64,000 nucleotides of DNA from Gammaproteobacteria bacterium (GTDB lineage: Bacteria; Pseudomonadota; Gammaproteobacteria; Xanthomonadales; SZUA-36): NCBI GenBank assembly GCA_030431095.1, contig JAUIJU010000005.1:1-64000 (forward strand), written 5' to 3'. Below, one piece after another: positions 19,398-29,108 of the stretch. Below the pieces are notes generated by a model. The model was not told where the DNA came from, did no database searches, and saw only the letters and a program-made list of their open reading frames with translations. A program made the translations under genes and the position numbers. How positions within the stretch are numbered: position 1 is the first letter of the stretch; each line of letters opens with the position of its first letter.

Positions 19398-21154
19398 CGG
19401 ACACGGAGCGCAGAATCTCGGAGATTGTGCAGCGCTACTTTGGCGAGAGCCTGGACGAGGACATCGGCAGCAGCCTGGAGCGGGTGGACCTGCCCGGTGG
19501 TGAGTGGTTGTTTCGCGAGGGCGACCAGGGTGATGCCCTATATTTCCTGGTGCGTGGACGGCTGCAGGCCTGGTCCGGCAACGAAAAACGCGGCCGACTG
19601 TTGGGCGAAGTGGTACCCGGAGACAGTGTCGGCGAGGCCGGCCTGCTGACCGGGGCGCCGCGCAGTGCGGGCATCCGGGCCATTCGCGACAGCTTGTTGA
19701 TGCGCCTGGGCAAGGCGCGTTTCGAACAGTTGGCGGCCACGCACCCGGCCATGGTGATGCGCCTTGCCAGCCACGTGGCCGAGTTGATGCAGCGCAACCT
19801 GGCTGGCACGGGCCGCACCCAGCGCCGCTACTCGACCTTGTGCCTGGTCCGCCTGCATGACACGCCCCTGGTGCACGACAGCGTGGAATCGCTGGTTGCA
19901 CGCCTGTGTGGCGGCAAACGCGGCCTGGGCCTGGGCCGTCGACGCCTGGAGGCGGCCGGCGCACCGGTGACGCTGGGAAGCGGCGGCGAAATCCCCGAAG
20001 CGCTGCGTGCCTGGCTGGCCGATCGGGAGGACGAGCATGAAGTGCTGGTCTACCTGTGTGACGGCAAGGACCAGCCGTGGACCCGTTTTGCTCTGCGCCA
20101 GTCCGATTTCACCCTGTGGATGGCGGATGCCGCCGAATCGTCGATGCCCACGGTCGATGAGCGTAACCTGGCCGCTTCGGGCCGGCAGGCGCTGGTCCTG
20201 CACCACGCGGCTCGCCGTGAGATTTCAGGTACCGGCGCCTGGCTGGAATCGCGTTCCATGGATTTTCATTTCCACCTGCGCGAGGGTCAGACGGCGGATC
20301 GGGAGCGCCTGATGCGCGTGCTGGGCGGACAGGCGGTGGGGCTGGTACTGGGCTCCGGCGCGGTGCGCGGGCTCGCCGAGTTGGGCGTCTACCGGGCGTT
20401 GGTCGAGCGCGGCGTGCCCGTGGACTGGGTGGGGGGGTCGAGCATCGGCTCCATCGTGGGCGGCGCGATCGCTCGCGGATGGGATCCTGACCATGCCATC
20501 GCCATGGCGCGGGATTCTTTCGTCAAGGGCAAGCCGTTCAGCGACTACACCCTGCCGGTCATTTCGCTGATCCGCGGCAAGCGCATGGTTCGACTGCTGC
20601 GCACCCACCTGGACGTCGACATCGAAGACCTGCCCGTGCCGTACTTCTGTGTTTCCAGCCTGCTGGATCGCGGCGAGGTTCACGTCCACGAACGGGGCAA
20701 CCTGGTGGAGGCGGTGCGCGCCAGCGCGGCCCTGCCCGGCGTGTTGCCACCCGCGGTGGTGGAGCAGGAACTGGTGGTGGATGGGGCCGTGCTCAACAGC
20801 CTGCCGGTGGATGTCATGCTGCAAAAACCCGTTGGGCGGGTGATTGCCGTGGACGTCTCCTATCGCGGCGCGCGCAAGGTCGACTACCCTGAAACGCCCG
20901 GTTCGTGGTCCATACTGCGTCATCGCTGGCTGCCATTCGGGCAGAAGCTCCGGGTGCCCACGCTCGCGACCCTGATTCTTCGCGCCACGGAAATCGGTAC
21001 CCTGCAGCAGTCCCTGCAACGCAGCGCCGCCGCCGACCTCCTGATCAATCCGCCGGTACGGGAATTCGGCATGACCGACGTGAAAGCCTTTGATCGCATC
21101 GTGGAGGTCGGCTACGAGCATGCCCTGGAGCGGCTCGACGACTGGTCCGCGTGA
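19394..21154 (+). CDS. Cyclic nucleotide-binding domain + patatin-like phospholipase (NTE family)
   Basis: CNB fold with GDSVGEAGLLTGAPRSAGIRA; patatin GSGAVRG oxyanion loop, GGSSIGS nucleophile elbow, VDGAVLNSLPVDV (DGA). ATGA overlap with the upstream gene. Confidence 0.9.
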   Translation: MTDTERRISEIVQRYFGESLDEDIGSSLERVDLPGGEWLFREGDQGDALYFLVRGRLQAWSGNEKRGRLLGEVVPGDSVGEAGLLTGAPRSAGIRAIRDSLLMRLGKARFEQLAATHPAMVMRLASHVAELMQRNLAGTGRTQRRYSTLCLVRLHDTPLVHDSVESLVARLCGGKRGLGLGRRRLEAAGAPVTLGSGGEIPEALRAWLADREDEHEVLVYLCDGKDQPWTRFALRQSDFTLWMADAAESSMPTVDERNLAASGRQALVLHHAARREISGTGAWLESRSMDFHFHLREGQTADRERLMRVLGGQAVGLVLGSGAVRGLAELGVYRALVERGVPVDWVGGSSIGSIVGGAIARGWDPDHAIAMARDSFVKGKPFSDYTLPVISLIRGKRMVRLLRTHLDVDIEDLPVPYFCVSSLLDRGEVHVHERGNLVEAVRASAALPGVLPPAVVEQELVVDGAVLNSLPVDVMLQKPVGRVIAVDVSYRGARKVDYPETPGSWSILRHRWLPFGQKLRVPTLATLILRATEIGTLQQSLQRSAAADLLINPPVREFGMTDVKAFDRIVEVGYEHALERLDDWSA

Positions 21155-21165
21155 CACCAACGACA

Positions 21166-21187
21166 AGGGGCTCCTCGCGGAGCCCCT
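21166..21187. terminator. Hairpin between convergent genes (bidirectional terminator candidate)
   Basis: AGGGGCTCC-tcgc-GGAGCCCCT, perfect 9-bp stem, 4-nt loop, just after the patatin stop and before the katG stop; no strong T tract on the plus strand. Confidence 0.65.
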
Positions 21188-21215
21188 GCCGTAGACTGCA
21201 ATTGTTCGCGGAGGA

Positions 21216-23438
21216 TCAGTTCACGTCGAACCGGTCCGCGGTCATGACCTTGGTCCAGGCCGCCACGAAGTCCTCGACGAACTTGTCTTCCGCTTCATTG
21301 GTGGAGTAGAACTCCGAGATGGCGCGCAACTCCGAGTTGGACCCGAAGATCAGGTCCACCGGGGTAGCGGTCCACTTCGTATCACCGCTCTGGCGGTCGG
21401 AACCCACGTAGATTCCTTCCGCTTCGTCCGACTTGCGCCACACGGTGGACATGTCCACCAGATTGACGAAGAAGTCGTTGCTCAGCTGCTGCGGGCTGTC
21501 GGTGAACACGCCGTGCGCGCTGCCGTCGGCATTGGCGCCCAGCACCCGCAGGCCGCCGACCAGGGCGGTCATTTCCGGCACCGTCAGGCCGAGCAGGGCG
21601 GCGCGTTCGACCAGTCCCACCGCCGGCGGGCGAGGATAGTCCGCTGACAGGTAGTTGCGGAAGCCGTCTGCCTTGGGTTCCAGCCAGGCAAAGGAGTCCG
21701 CGTCCGTCATTTCCGCCGTCGCGTCGGTGCGGCCGGCGACGAAAGGCACCTGGATGTCGTGGCCGGCATCGGCGGCGGCTTTCTCGATGGCCGCGGCACC
21801 GCCCAGCACGATCAGGTCCGCCAGTGACACCGGGGTATCGCCGTTGTCGTCGTTGAAGTCCTCCTGAACTTCCTCGAGCGTCGCCAGCACACGGGCCAGT
21901 TCCTCGGGCTGGTTCACGGCCCAGTCTTTCTGCGGGGCCAGTCGGATACGGGCGCCATTGGCGCCGCCGCGCATATCGGTCTGGCGATACGAAGCGGCCG
22001 ATGCCCAGGCCGTGCGGACCAGTTCCGGGATGGTCAGGTCCGTGTCCAGGATGGCTTCCTTGAGTTCCGCCACGTCGTCGTCGTCGATGGGATCATCGTC
22101 GGCTGCGGGAACGGGATCCTGCCAGATGTAGGTCTCGTCGGGCACCCAGTCACCCAGGTAGCGCGAAGCCGGTCCCATGTCGCGGTGGGTCAGCTTGAAC
22201 CAGGCGCGGGCGAAGGCCTTCTCGAACGCCTCGGGGTCCTCCAGCCAGCGCTGGGTGATTTCCCGGTAGACCGGGTCCTCTTTCAGGGCCAGGTCGGTGG
22301 TGAACATCATCGGCGCGTGACGCTTGTTGGGATCGTGCGCGTCCGGCACCATGCCCTCGCCACCCCCGTCCTTTGGCTTCCACTGCTGGGCGCCGGCCGG
22401 ACTGGTGGTCAGTTCGTACTCGAAGCCATACAGGTTTTGCAGGTAGTTGTGCGTCCATTCCGCCGGGCTTACCGTCCAGGCGCCTTCCAGGCCGGAGGTC
22501 ACCGTGTCGGCGCCGGAACCGGAACCGCAGGTGTTGGTCCAGCCCAGGCCCTGGTCTTCCAGCGGGGCGGCTTCGGGGTCGGCGCCCACGCAGTCAGAGG
22601 GCTTGTGCGCGCCGTGCGCCTTGCCGAAGGTGTGGCCACCGGCGATCAGTGCGGCGGTTTCCTCGTCGTTCATGGCCATCCGGCCGAAGGCTTCGCGAAT
22701 GGCCTCCGCCGCCAGCAGGGGGTCGGGATTTTTGTGTGGGCCTTCCGGGTTGACGTAGATCAGGCCCATTTCGGTGGCGCCGAAGGGACGCTCCAGCGTG
22801 CCGTCCTCGTTGCGGCGCTGGGAGGTCAGCCATTCGCCCTCGGAGCCCCAGTTTACTTCCTCGGGTTCCCACTCGTCGGCGCGGCCGAAGGCGAAGCCCA
22901 CGATCGGGAAACCCATGTCTTCCATGCCGATGGTGCCGGCCAGGACGATGAGGTCGGACCAGGACACGGCGTTGCCATATTTCTGCTTGATGGGCAGCAG
23001 CAGGCGACGGGCTTTGTCCAGGCTGGCGTTGTCCGGCCAGGCGTTCAGCGGCGCAAAGCGCTGCATGCCGCCATCAGAGCCACCGCGCCCGTCGATCAGG
23101 CGGTAGGTGCCGGCGGCGTGCCAGGACATGCGGATGAAGAAGGGGCCGTAGTGGCCGTAATCAGCCGGCCACCAGTCCTGGGAATCGGTCATCAGGGCCT
23201 TCATGTCCGCCTTGAGGGCATCGAGATCGAGCGCTTCGAAGGCCTCTGCGTAGTCGAAATCCGGTCCCATGGGGTCCGCGGTGCCGGAAGAGTCTCGCAG
23301 GGGTTCGAGGTTGAGCCGATTCGGCCACCAGTAGCTGTTGTCGCGCATCTCCTGGGCCTGCGCCGCCACCGGGGCGGAGCCGATCACGCAGACCGTGGCG
23401 ACAGTGATCGCCTTGTTAAGCAGTGTGTTCATTCTCAT
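21216..23438 (-). CDS. katG: Catalase-peroxidase with N-terminal signal peptide
   Basis: KatG blocks [78 protein letters not shown]; preceded by [29 protein letters not shown]. Confidence 0.95.
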   Translation of the reverse strand: MRMNTLLNKAITVATVCVIGSAPVAAQAQEMRDNSYWWPNRLNLEPLRDSSGTADPMGPDFDYAEAFEALDLDALKADMKALMTDSQDWWPADYGHYGPFFIRMSWHAAGTYRLIDGRGGSDGGMQRFAPLNAWPDNASLDKARRLLLPIKQKYGNAVSWSDLIVLAGTIGMEDMGFPIVGFAFGRADEWEPEEVNWGSEGEWLTSQRRNEDGTLERPFGATEMGLIYVNPEGPHKNPDPLLAAEAIREAFGRMAMNDEETAALIAGGHTFGKAHGAHKPSDCVGADPEAAPLEDQGLGWTNTCGSGSGADTVTSGLEGAWTVSPAEWTHNYLQNLYGFEYELTTSPAGAQQWKPKDGGGEGMVPDAHDPNKRHAPMMFTTDLALKEDPVYREITQRWLEDPEAFEKAFARAWFKLTHRDMGPASRYLGDWVPDETYIWQDPVPAADDDPIDDDDVAELKEAILDTDLTIPELVRTAWASAASYRQTDMRGGANGARIRLAPQKDWAVNQPEELARVLATLEEVQEDFNDDNGDTPVSLADLIVLGGAAAIEKAAADAGHDIQVPFVAGRTDATAEMTDADSFAWLEPKADGFRNYLSADYPRPPAVGLVERAALLGLTVPEMTALVGGLRVLGANADGSAHGVFTDSPQQLSNDFFVNLVDMSTVWRKSDEAEGIYVGSDRQSGDTKWTATPVDLIFGSNSELRAISEFYSTNEAEDKFVEDFVAAWTKVMTADRFDVN

Positions 23439-23637
23439 CCTACTCCTCGCAGTTGAGTCAATGGAGGCATTGCGGCGTCCTGTCGGGACACGGATGCTTG
23501 TTGTCGCGCAATGCCGTTGGACGCATTTTCTGTGCGCGCCCCGATGAAGCGCCCCCAGTATAGAAAGCCCGAACGCAATAGCTCCAATTGATATTTATGA
23601 ACGAATCAGTCTGCTTTGCCTATCAAAATCGTGATGG

Positions 23638-25467
23638 TCACCAGCCGCAGCTACGGTCGGCGTTCTGTTCCTCCAGCCAGGTCATCAGGGGCGCGAAATA
23701 GTTCACCATGGCGGTGCCGTCCATTTGGCGTGTACCGGTGAAGGCTTCCAGCGCGTCCGGCCAGGGCTGCGAAGCGCCCATTTCGAGCATGGCGTTGAAG
23801 CGTTCGCCCACCGCGCTCGAGCCGTATACCGAGCAACGGTGCAGCGGTCCTTCCCAGCCGGCCATTTCGCAGGCGGCCTGGTGGAACTGGAACTGCAGGA
23901 TATGGGCGATGAAGTAGCGCGTGTACGAGACATTGTTGGGGATGTGGTACTTGGACCCCGGGTCGAAGTGATCGCCGCTGCGCGCCACCGGCGGCCGGAT
24001 ACCCTGGTACTCGGTGCGCAGCGCCCACCAGCCATCGTTGTATTCGTCGGGCGTCAGTTCACCGGAAAACACCTGCCAGCGCCACTTGTCCATCAACAGG
24101 CCGAAGGGCTGGAAAGCGACCTTGTCCAGGGCGCGGCCCATCAGCAGGCCCAGGTCGGAGGATGCGTCTGGCACCTCGTCCAGCAGCCCGATGGTCTGCA
24201 GGTATTCCGGCGTGATGGACAATGCCACCATGTCGCCGATCGCCTCGTGAAAGCCGCCGTTGGCGCCGGTCTGGAAGATCGGCGACTGGTCCTGGTAGGC
24301 GCGCTGGTAATAGTTGTGCCCCAGCTCGTGGTGAACGGTATTGAAGTCGTCTTCGTTGACCTTGGTGCACATCTTGATGCGGATGTCGTCCTTGCCGTCC
24401 AGGTTCCAGGCCGAAGCGTGGCAGACCACCTCCCGGTCCTCCGGCTTGGTGATCTGTGACCGCTCCCAGAACGACTCGGGCAGGGGATCGAAACCGAGCG
24501 ATGAGAAAAAGGCTTCGCCGGTCTTGACGATTTGCAGCGCGTCGTAATCGTGCTGCTCCAGCAACCCGGTCAGGTCGTAACCGGGATCGGCGGACTCGGG
24601 GCCGACCAGGTCGTAAATGTTGTTCCAGCTCTGCGCCCACATGTTGCCCAGCAGGTCGGCGCGGATCGGCTGATCCAGGGGCACCACGTCATCGCCGTAG
24701 GCTTCGTTGAGCTCCGCGCGCACATGGCACTGCAACTGGTCGTACAGCGGCTTGATCTGGTTCCACAGGCGGTCGGTTTCCGCGGCGAAGTCCGCGGGGG
24801 GCAGGTCGTAGCGTGAGCGCCACATGGTGCCGACGTCGTCGAAGCCCAGCTCCCGGGCGCCCTCGTTGGACAGCTTCACCATGGCAGCGTAGTCGCTCTT
24901 CATGTTGCCGCCGTCCTCGCGTTCGGCCACCGGCACCTCGCGCCACAACGTCCAGATTTCCTGCAGACGGTCGGGATCCCGCAGCGTGCCCATCATTTCC
25001 TCCAGGTCGTTGCGAGCCACCTGTTCACCGTCCAGCTCGATCTTGCCGGTGGCGTAGGCGGAGCGCATCCGGTTGTTGATCTCGGCCAGCTCGCCGGCCG
25101 CGCCGGCACGGGTGGGTGCGGGGAGGTTCAAGCCGAGCTTGACCTTCTCGATCTTGCGACGCATGTCCGGCGGCAGTTCGAGGTCATTGAAGTCCTTGGC
25201 ACGGTTGGCGAACGCCACGCCCTTTTCGGTGGACTCCGTGTTGGCACGGGTGGCCAGCCAGTTGGAATCGAAATTGATGTACGTTGCCTGGATCCAGGCC
25301 ACCCGTGCGGAATATTCACCGTACTCGCGGGACCATTGCTCGACCTCCTCTATGAACGCGGCAGCGTCTTCCACGGTCGGTTGTTGGGCGGAGACGGCCA
25401 GGGGCAGGGCCAGCGCCAGAGACAGGCTCGCGGCGATCAGGGTCGGACGAAACTGGGACAGGTTCAC
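23638..25467 (-). CDS. Peptidase M2 (angiotensin-converting enzyme-like dipeptidyl carboxypeptidase)
   Basis: Signal peptide; zinc site TVHHELGHNYYQRAYQDQSPIFQTGANGGFHEAIGDMVALS (HExxH + downstream E). Confidence 0.93.
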   Translation of the reverse strand: MNLSQFRPTLIAASLSLALALPLAVSAQQPTVEDAAAFIEEVEQWSREYGEYSARVAWIQATYINFDSNWLATRANTESTEKGVAFANRAKDFNDLELPPDMRRKIEKVKLGLNLPAPTRAGAAGELAEINNRMRSAYATGKIELDGEQVARNDLEEMMGTLRDPDRLQEIWTLWREVPVAEREDGGNMKSDYAAMVKLSNEGARELGFDDVGTMWRSRYDLPPADFAAETDRLWNQIKPLYDQLQCHVRAELNEAYGDDVVPLDQPIRADLLGNMWAQSWNNIYDLVGPESADPGYDLTGLLEQHDYDALQIVKTGEAFFSSLGFDPLPESFWERSQITKPEDREVVCHASAWNLDGKDDIRIKMCTKVNEDDFNTVHHELGHNYYQRAYQDQSPIFQTGANGGFHEAIGDMVALSITPEYLQTIGLLDEVPDASSDLGLLMGRALDKVAFQPFGLLMDKWRWQVFSGELTPDEYNDGWWALRTEYQGIRPPVARSGDHFDPGSKYHIPNNVSYTRYFIAHILQFQFHQAACEMAGWEGPLHRCSVYGSSAVGERFNAMLEMGASQPWPDALEAFTGTRQMDGTAMVNYFAPLMTWLEEQNADRSCGW

Positions 25468-25664
25468 GGCGGTTCCTCGCGGTCACGATGCGGAAAATGG
25501 TCCGTACCATAGCCCGAAACCACGCGATTTGCATAAATCGGGCATGAGCCGAAGGGGTGGGCGCATACCGGCGGAGCGCCGCCGGGACAGGAGAGACAAC
25601 GCTGTCAATTGCGCTATAGTTGCCCATCGCGGTTCACCTTCACCAGAAAGGGCTCATAACGACA

Positions 25665-27140
25665 ATGAACGACGAACAGAGACTCTCCGTGACGGAGAAA
25701 ATCGGTTACAGCCTCGGCGATTTCGCGGCCAACCTGGTGTTCCAGACACTGGTCACCTATATCGCGTTTTTCTACACCGACGTGTACCAGCTCGACAACG
25801 TCACCGCCAGCTCGGTCATCTTCTGGTGCGGCATCCTGGGCGGCGTGGTCTTCAGCCCGGTCATGGGCATGATCGCCGACCGCACCCACACCCGCTGGGG
25901 CAAGTACCGGCCGTGGGTGATGTGGACTGCGGTCCCGTTCGGTATCGCCATTTTCCTGTGTTTCACCGTGCCGGGATTCGGCGACACCGGCAAGGTGATT
26001 TACGCTTTCGGCACCTACCTGCTGCTGGTTTCGCTCTACACCGCCAACAACCTGCCGTACGCGGCGCTGAGCGGCGTGCTGACCGGCAACATGGCTGAAC
26101 GCAACAGCCTGTCGGCCTACCGTTTCGCGGCCGTGATGATCGCCCAGTTCATTATCCAGGTGCTGTTGCTGCCGCTGATCCTGATGGCCGGTGACGGCGA
26201 CAAGGCGGCCGGGTTCGAGCTGTTGATGAGCGTGTTCGCAGTGGCCGGCGTGATCTGCTTCTTCATCACCTTTTTCACGACCCGCGAGCGCGTGGTGCCG
26301 CAGCAGGAAGAGCATTCAAAGGTCATGGAAGACCTGGGCGACCTGCTGCGCAACCGCCCCTGGCTGGTCATGCTGGCAGTGGTGGTGCTGATCTTCGTGA
26401 CGCTGGCGCTCAAGGGCGGCATGTACATCTACTACTTCAACAACTACGTCAGCGAACCGGAGCTGGCGTCGTTCCTCGATCGGATCGGATTCGACGGGTT
26501 CATCTCGGCGCTGACCGGCTTCTTCGGCGAGATGGGCGTGACCTTCGAGTGGCCGGACGACGCGGCGGCTTCCGGTTTCGGGCTGTTCAACGGCGGTGGC
26601 ATCATCCTGATGATCGTCGGCATCGCCTTTTCCAAGTCGCTGGCCGACCGTTTCGGCAAACGCAACGTGTTTGGCGTGTTTCTGGCCCTGTCCGCGCTGT
26701 TCGTGCTGGCGTTCTACTGGTTTCCGCCCGATGCGATCGGCCTGATGTTCACTTCGCAGATCCTGCACGGATTTTTCTATGGCATCACCATCCCCTTGCT
26801 GTGGGCCATGATCGCCGACGTGGCGGACTACTCGGAATGGAAGAACCACCGTCGCGCCACCGCCATTATCTTCTCGGCCATGCTGCTGGGCCTGAAAGGC
26901 GGCCTGACCGTGGGCAGCACCATCACCCTGCAGGTGCTGGAGGCTTATGGTTACGATGGAACCCTGGCGGCGCAGTCGGCAAGCGCGCAGTACGGTATCA
27001 AGATGGCGATGAGCGTCATGTCGGCGGGTTTTTTCCTGCTGGCGGCGGTCCTGCTGTTCCTGTATCCCATCGGCAAGCGGATGGAGACCACCATCGAGGC
27101 CGAACTGGCCGCGCGCCACGCGCCGCCGGTCAGCCCCTGA
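25665..27140 (+). CDS. GPH/MelB-type MFS sugar transporter
   Basis: LSVTEKIGYSLGDFAANLVFQTLVTYIAFFYTDVYQL...GMIADRTHTRWGKYRPWVMW typical of glycoside-pentoside-hexuronide symporters. Confidence 0.88.
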   Translation: MNDEQRLSVTEKIGYSLGDFAANLVFQTLVTYIAFFYTDVYQLDNVTASSVIFWCGILGGVVFSPVMGMIADRTHTRWGKYRPWVMWTAVPFGIAIFLCFTVPGFGDTGKVIYAFGTYLLLVSLYTANNLPYAALSGVLTGNMAERNSLSAYRFAAVMIAQFIIQVLLLPLILMAGDGDKAAGFELLMSVFAVAGVICFFITFFTTRERVVPQQEEHSKVMEDLGDLLRNRPWLVMLAVVVLIFVTLALKGGMYIYYFNNYVSEPELASFLDRIGFDGFISALTGFFGEMGVTFEWPDDAAASGFGLFNGGGIILMIVGIAFSKSLADRFGKRNVFGVFLALSALFVLAFYWFPPDAIGLMFTSQILHGFFYGITIPLLWAMIADVADYSEWKNHRRATAIIFSAMLLGLKGGLTVGSTITLQVLEAYGYDGTLAAQSASAQYGIKMAMSVMSAGFFLLAAVLLFLYPIGKRMETTIEAELAARHAPPVSP

Positions 27141-27150
27141 GGAATCGATC

Positions 27151-28170
27151 ATGGCGGAAGGACTGGAATACGACGACCTCGACGCGGTCAAGGACGCGGC
27201 GCTTTCAGAGCCCCTGGTGGCGCACATCTACACGGCCGATCCTTCCGCGCACGTGTTCGAGGGGCGCCTGTGGGTGTACCCCTCGCACGACATCGAGGCA
27301 GGCATTCCCTTCAACGACAACGGCGACCACTTCGGCATGGAGGACTATCACGTGCTGTCCATGGATCGTCCGGGCGCGCCGGTGACCGATCACGGCGTGG
27401 CGCTGCACGTCGACGACGTTCCCTGGGCCGAGCGGCAGATGTGGGCGCCCGATGCGGCCTGCCGTGACGGGCGTTACTACTTCTACTTCCCCGCCAAGCG
27501 CGCCGACGGCATTTTCCAGATCGGTGTGGCCGTGGGCGATTCGCCGGCCGGGCCCTTCGACCCGGAGCCGGAGGCCATCGCCGGCAGCTATTCCATCGAC
27601 CCGGCGGTGTTCGCAGACGATGACGGGGCGTACTACCTGTACTTCGGCGGGTTGTGGGGTGGTCAGTTGCAGCATTACCGTGACAACGTCTACGACCCCG
27701 GCTTCGATCTGCCGGCGGACGGGGAGCCGGCACTGGGGCCGATCGTCGCACGCCTGTCCGACGACATGCGCGCCTTCGCGGAAACACCCCGTGAACTGGC
27801 GATCCTGGACGAGCAGGGAAACCCGCTGCTGTCCGGCGACCATCACCGGCGCTTTTTCGAGGCGGCCTGGATGCACCGCCACGAGGACCGATACTACTTT
27901 TCATGGTCCACCGGCGACACCCATCGTCTGTGCTACGCCGTAGGTGACAGCCCCTATGGCCCTTTTACCTACGGTGGGGTGATCCTGACCCCGGTGGTGG
28001 GCTGGACCACGCACCACTCGATCGTGTGTTTCGAAGGGCAGTGGTGGCTGTTCTACCACGACTCGACCCTGTCCGAGGGTGTGACGCATCTGCGCTGCGT
28101 GAAGATGGCGAAGCTGCGCCACCGCCCCGACGGTGGCATCGAAACCCTGGATCCCTATCCGGGTGGCTGA
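27151..28170 (+). CDS. Glycoside hydrolase family 43 protein (beta-xylosidase/arabinofuranosidase type)
   Basis: Five-bladed propeller signatures: VYPSHDIEAG, MWAPDAACRDGRYYFYFPAK, SIDPAVFADDDGAYYLYFGG, FFEAAWMHRHEDRYYFSWSTGDTH. Confidence 0.88.
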   Translation: MAEGLEYDDLDAVKDAALSEPLVAHIYTADPSAHVFEGRLWVYPSHDIEAGIPFNDNGDHFGMEDYHVLSMDRPGAPVTDHGVALHVDDVPWAERQMWAPDAACRDGRYYFYFPAKRADGIFQIGVAVGDSPAGPFDPEPEAIAGSYSIDPAVFADDDGAYYLYFGGLWGGQLQHYRDNVYDPGFDLPADGEPALGPIVARLSDDMRAFAETPRELAILDEQGNPLLSGDHHRRFFEAAWMHRHEDRYYFSWSTGDTHRLCYAVGDSPYGPFTYGGVILTPVVGWTTHHSIVCFEGQWWLFYHDSTLSEGVTHLRCVKMAKLRHRPDGGIETLDPYPGG

Positions 28171-29065
28171 TCCGAACCTCGCCAGGGTGATCCAGGCGCA
28201 AGCGCGCCTGCAGGCCCTGTATGACCGGTTCGCATGGCTGGATCGTCCCGACAAACTGGATGCAGTGCGGGAGATCCTGTCCCGGGTGGGCGAAGTCGAC
28301 CTGGCCTCCGAGGGACTCGAGTCGGCGGAGAACCAGCGGGATCTCTCCATACGCTTCCACTGGGGGCATGACCACCGCTTCTGCGATGCGTTGCGTGTCG
28401 AGGGGCGCATGGGTGACCGTCACGTTCGGGTGATGGCGGAGTTCATGGCCGCCTACGGCCTGCATGACAATTGGTTCGACGGCAAGGACGTGATCGACGT
28501 GGGTTGCTGGACCGGCGGTACCACGTTCATGCTGAAGGCCCTGGGCGCCAGGCGGGTGCTGGCCCTGGAAGAAGTGCAGAAGTACGCGCGCGCGGCCGAC
28601 GATCTCGTCAATGGGGTGTACGAACTGGACGACGTGCACTGCGAGGGCGGTAATCTGTACGAATTCGAGACGGACACACCGTACGACGTCGCCTACTGCC
28701 CGGGCGTGGTCTATCACCTCTCGGACCCGGTTCTGGGTCTTCGTCGGCTGTTCAATGGCCTGCGGGATGGCGGGGAAATCTTCGTCGAATCCAAGGGTTA
28801 CAATACCGACAACGTCGTCTGCCGCTTCGAGGGTCGTGATGTGCTGCACCCAGGGGGCGGCGAGCGACCCGGTGCGTTCGATCGTGGTGGCTGGAACTGG
28901 TTCGTGCCATCGCCTCCCTGCCTGGCGGCCTGGATGACGGAGGCCGGCTTCACCGGGGTGGATTGCTACTTCAGTCCCGTCAGTGGACGCGTGTTCGGAA
29001 GGGGTCGGCGACGGCAACACGTGCCCATGACGCGCGCCGGCTTCTCGGTCCCTGACATCGAGTAG
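28133..29065 (+). CDS. CmoB-like (DUF1698) class I methyltransferase
   Basis: GLHDNWFDGKDVIDVGCWTGGTTFMLKALGARRVLALEEVQKYARAA; CPGVVYHLSDPVLGLRRLFNGLRDGGEIFVES. A GTG at 28163 overlapping the GH43 stop is a plausible alternative start. Confidence 0.72.
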   Translation: MASKPWIPIRVADPNLARVIQAQARLQALYDRFAWLDRPDKLDAVREILSRVGEVDLASEGLESAENQRDLSIRFHWGHDHRFCDALRVEGRMGDRHVRVMAEFMAAYGLHDNWFDGKDVIDVGCWTGGTTFMLKALGARRVLALEEVQKYARAADDLVNGVYELDDVHCEGGNLYEFETDTPYDVAYCPGVVYHLSDPVLGLRRLFNGLRDGGEIFVESKGYNTDNVVCRFEGRDVLHPGGGERPGAFDRGGWNWFVPSPPCLAAWMTEAGFTGVDCYFSPVSGRVFGRGRRRQHVPMTRAGFSVPDIE

Positions 29066-29108
29066 GGCAGGGCGCCGGGACCGCCTGGACCTGGTCTATA
29101 CTCGCGAC

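Noticed and set aside
18213-19964. 583-aa minus-strand ORF opposite the ABC-GAF and patatin genes
   Set aside because: Shadow ORF; no recognisable domain and it opposes well-supported genes.
22185-23456. 423-aa plus-strand ORF opposite katG
   Set aside because: Shadow of katG.
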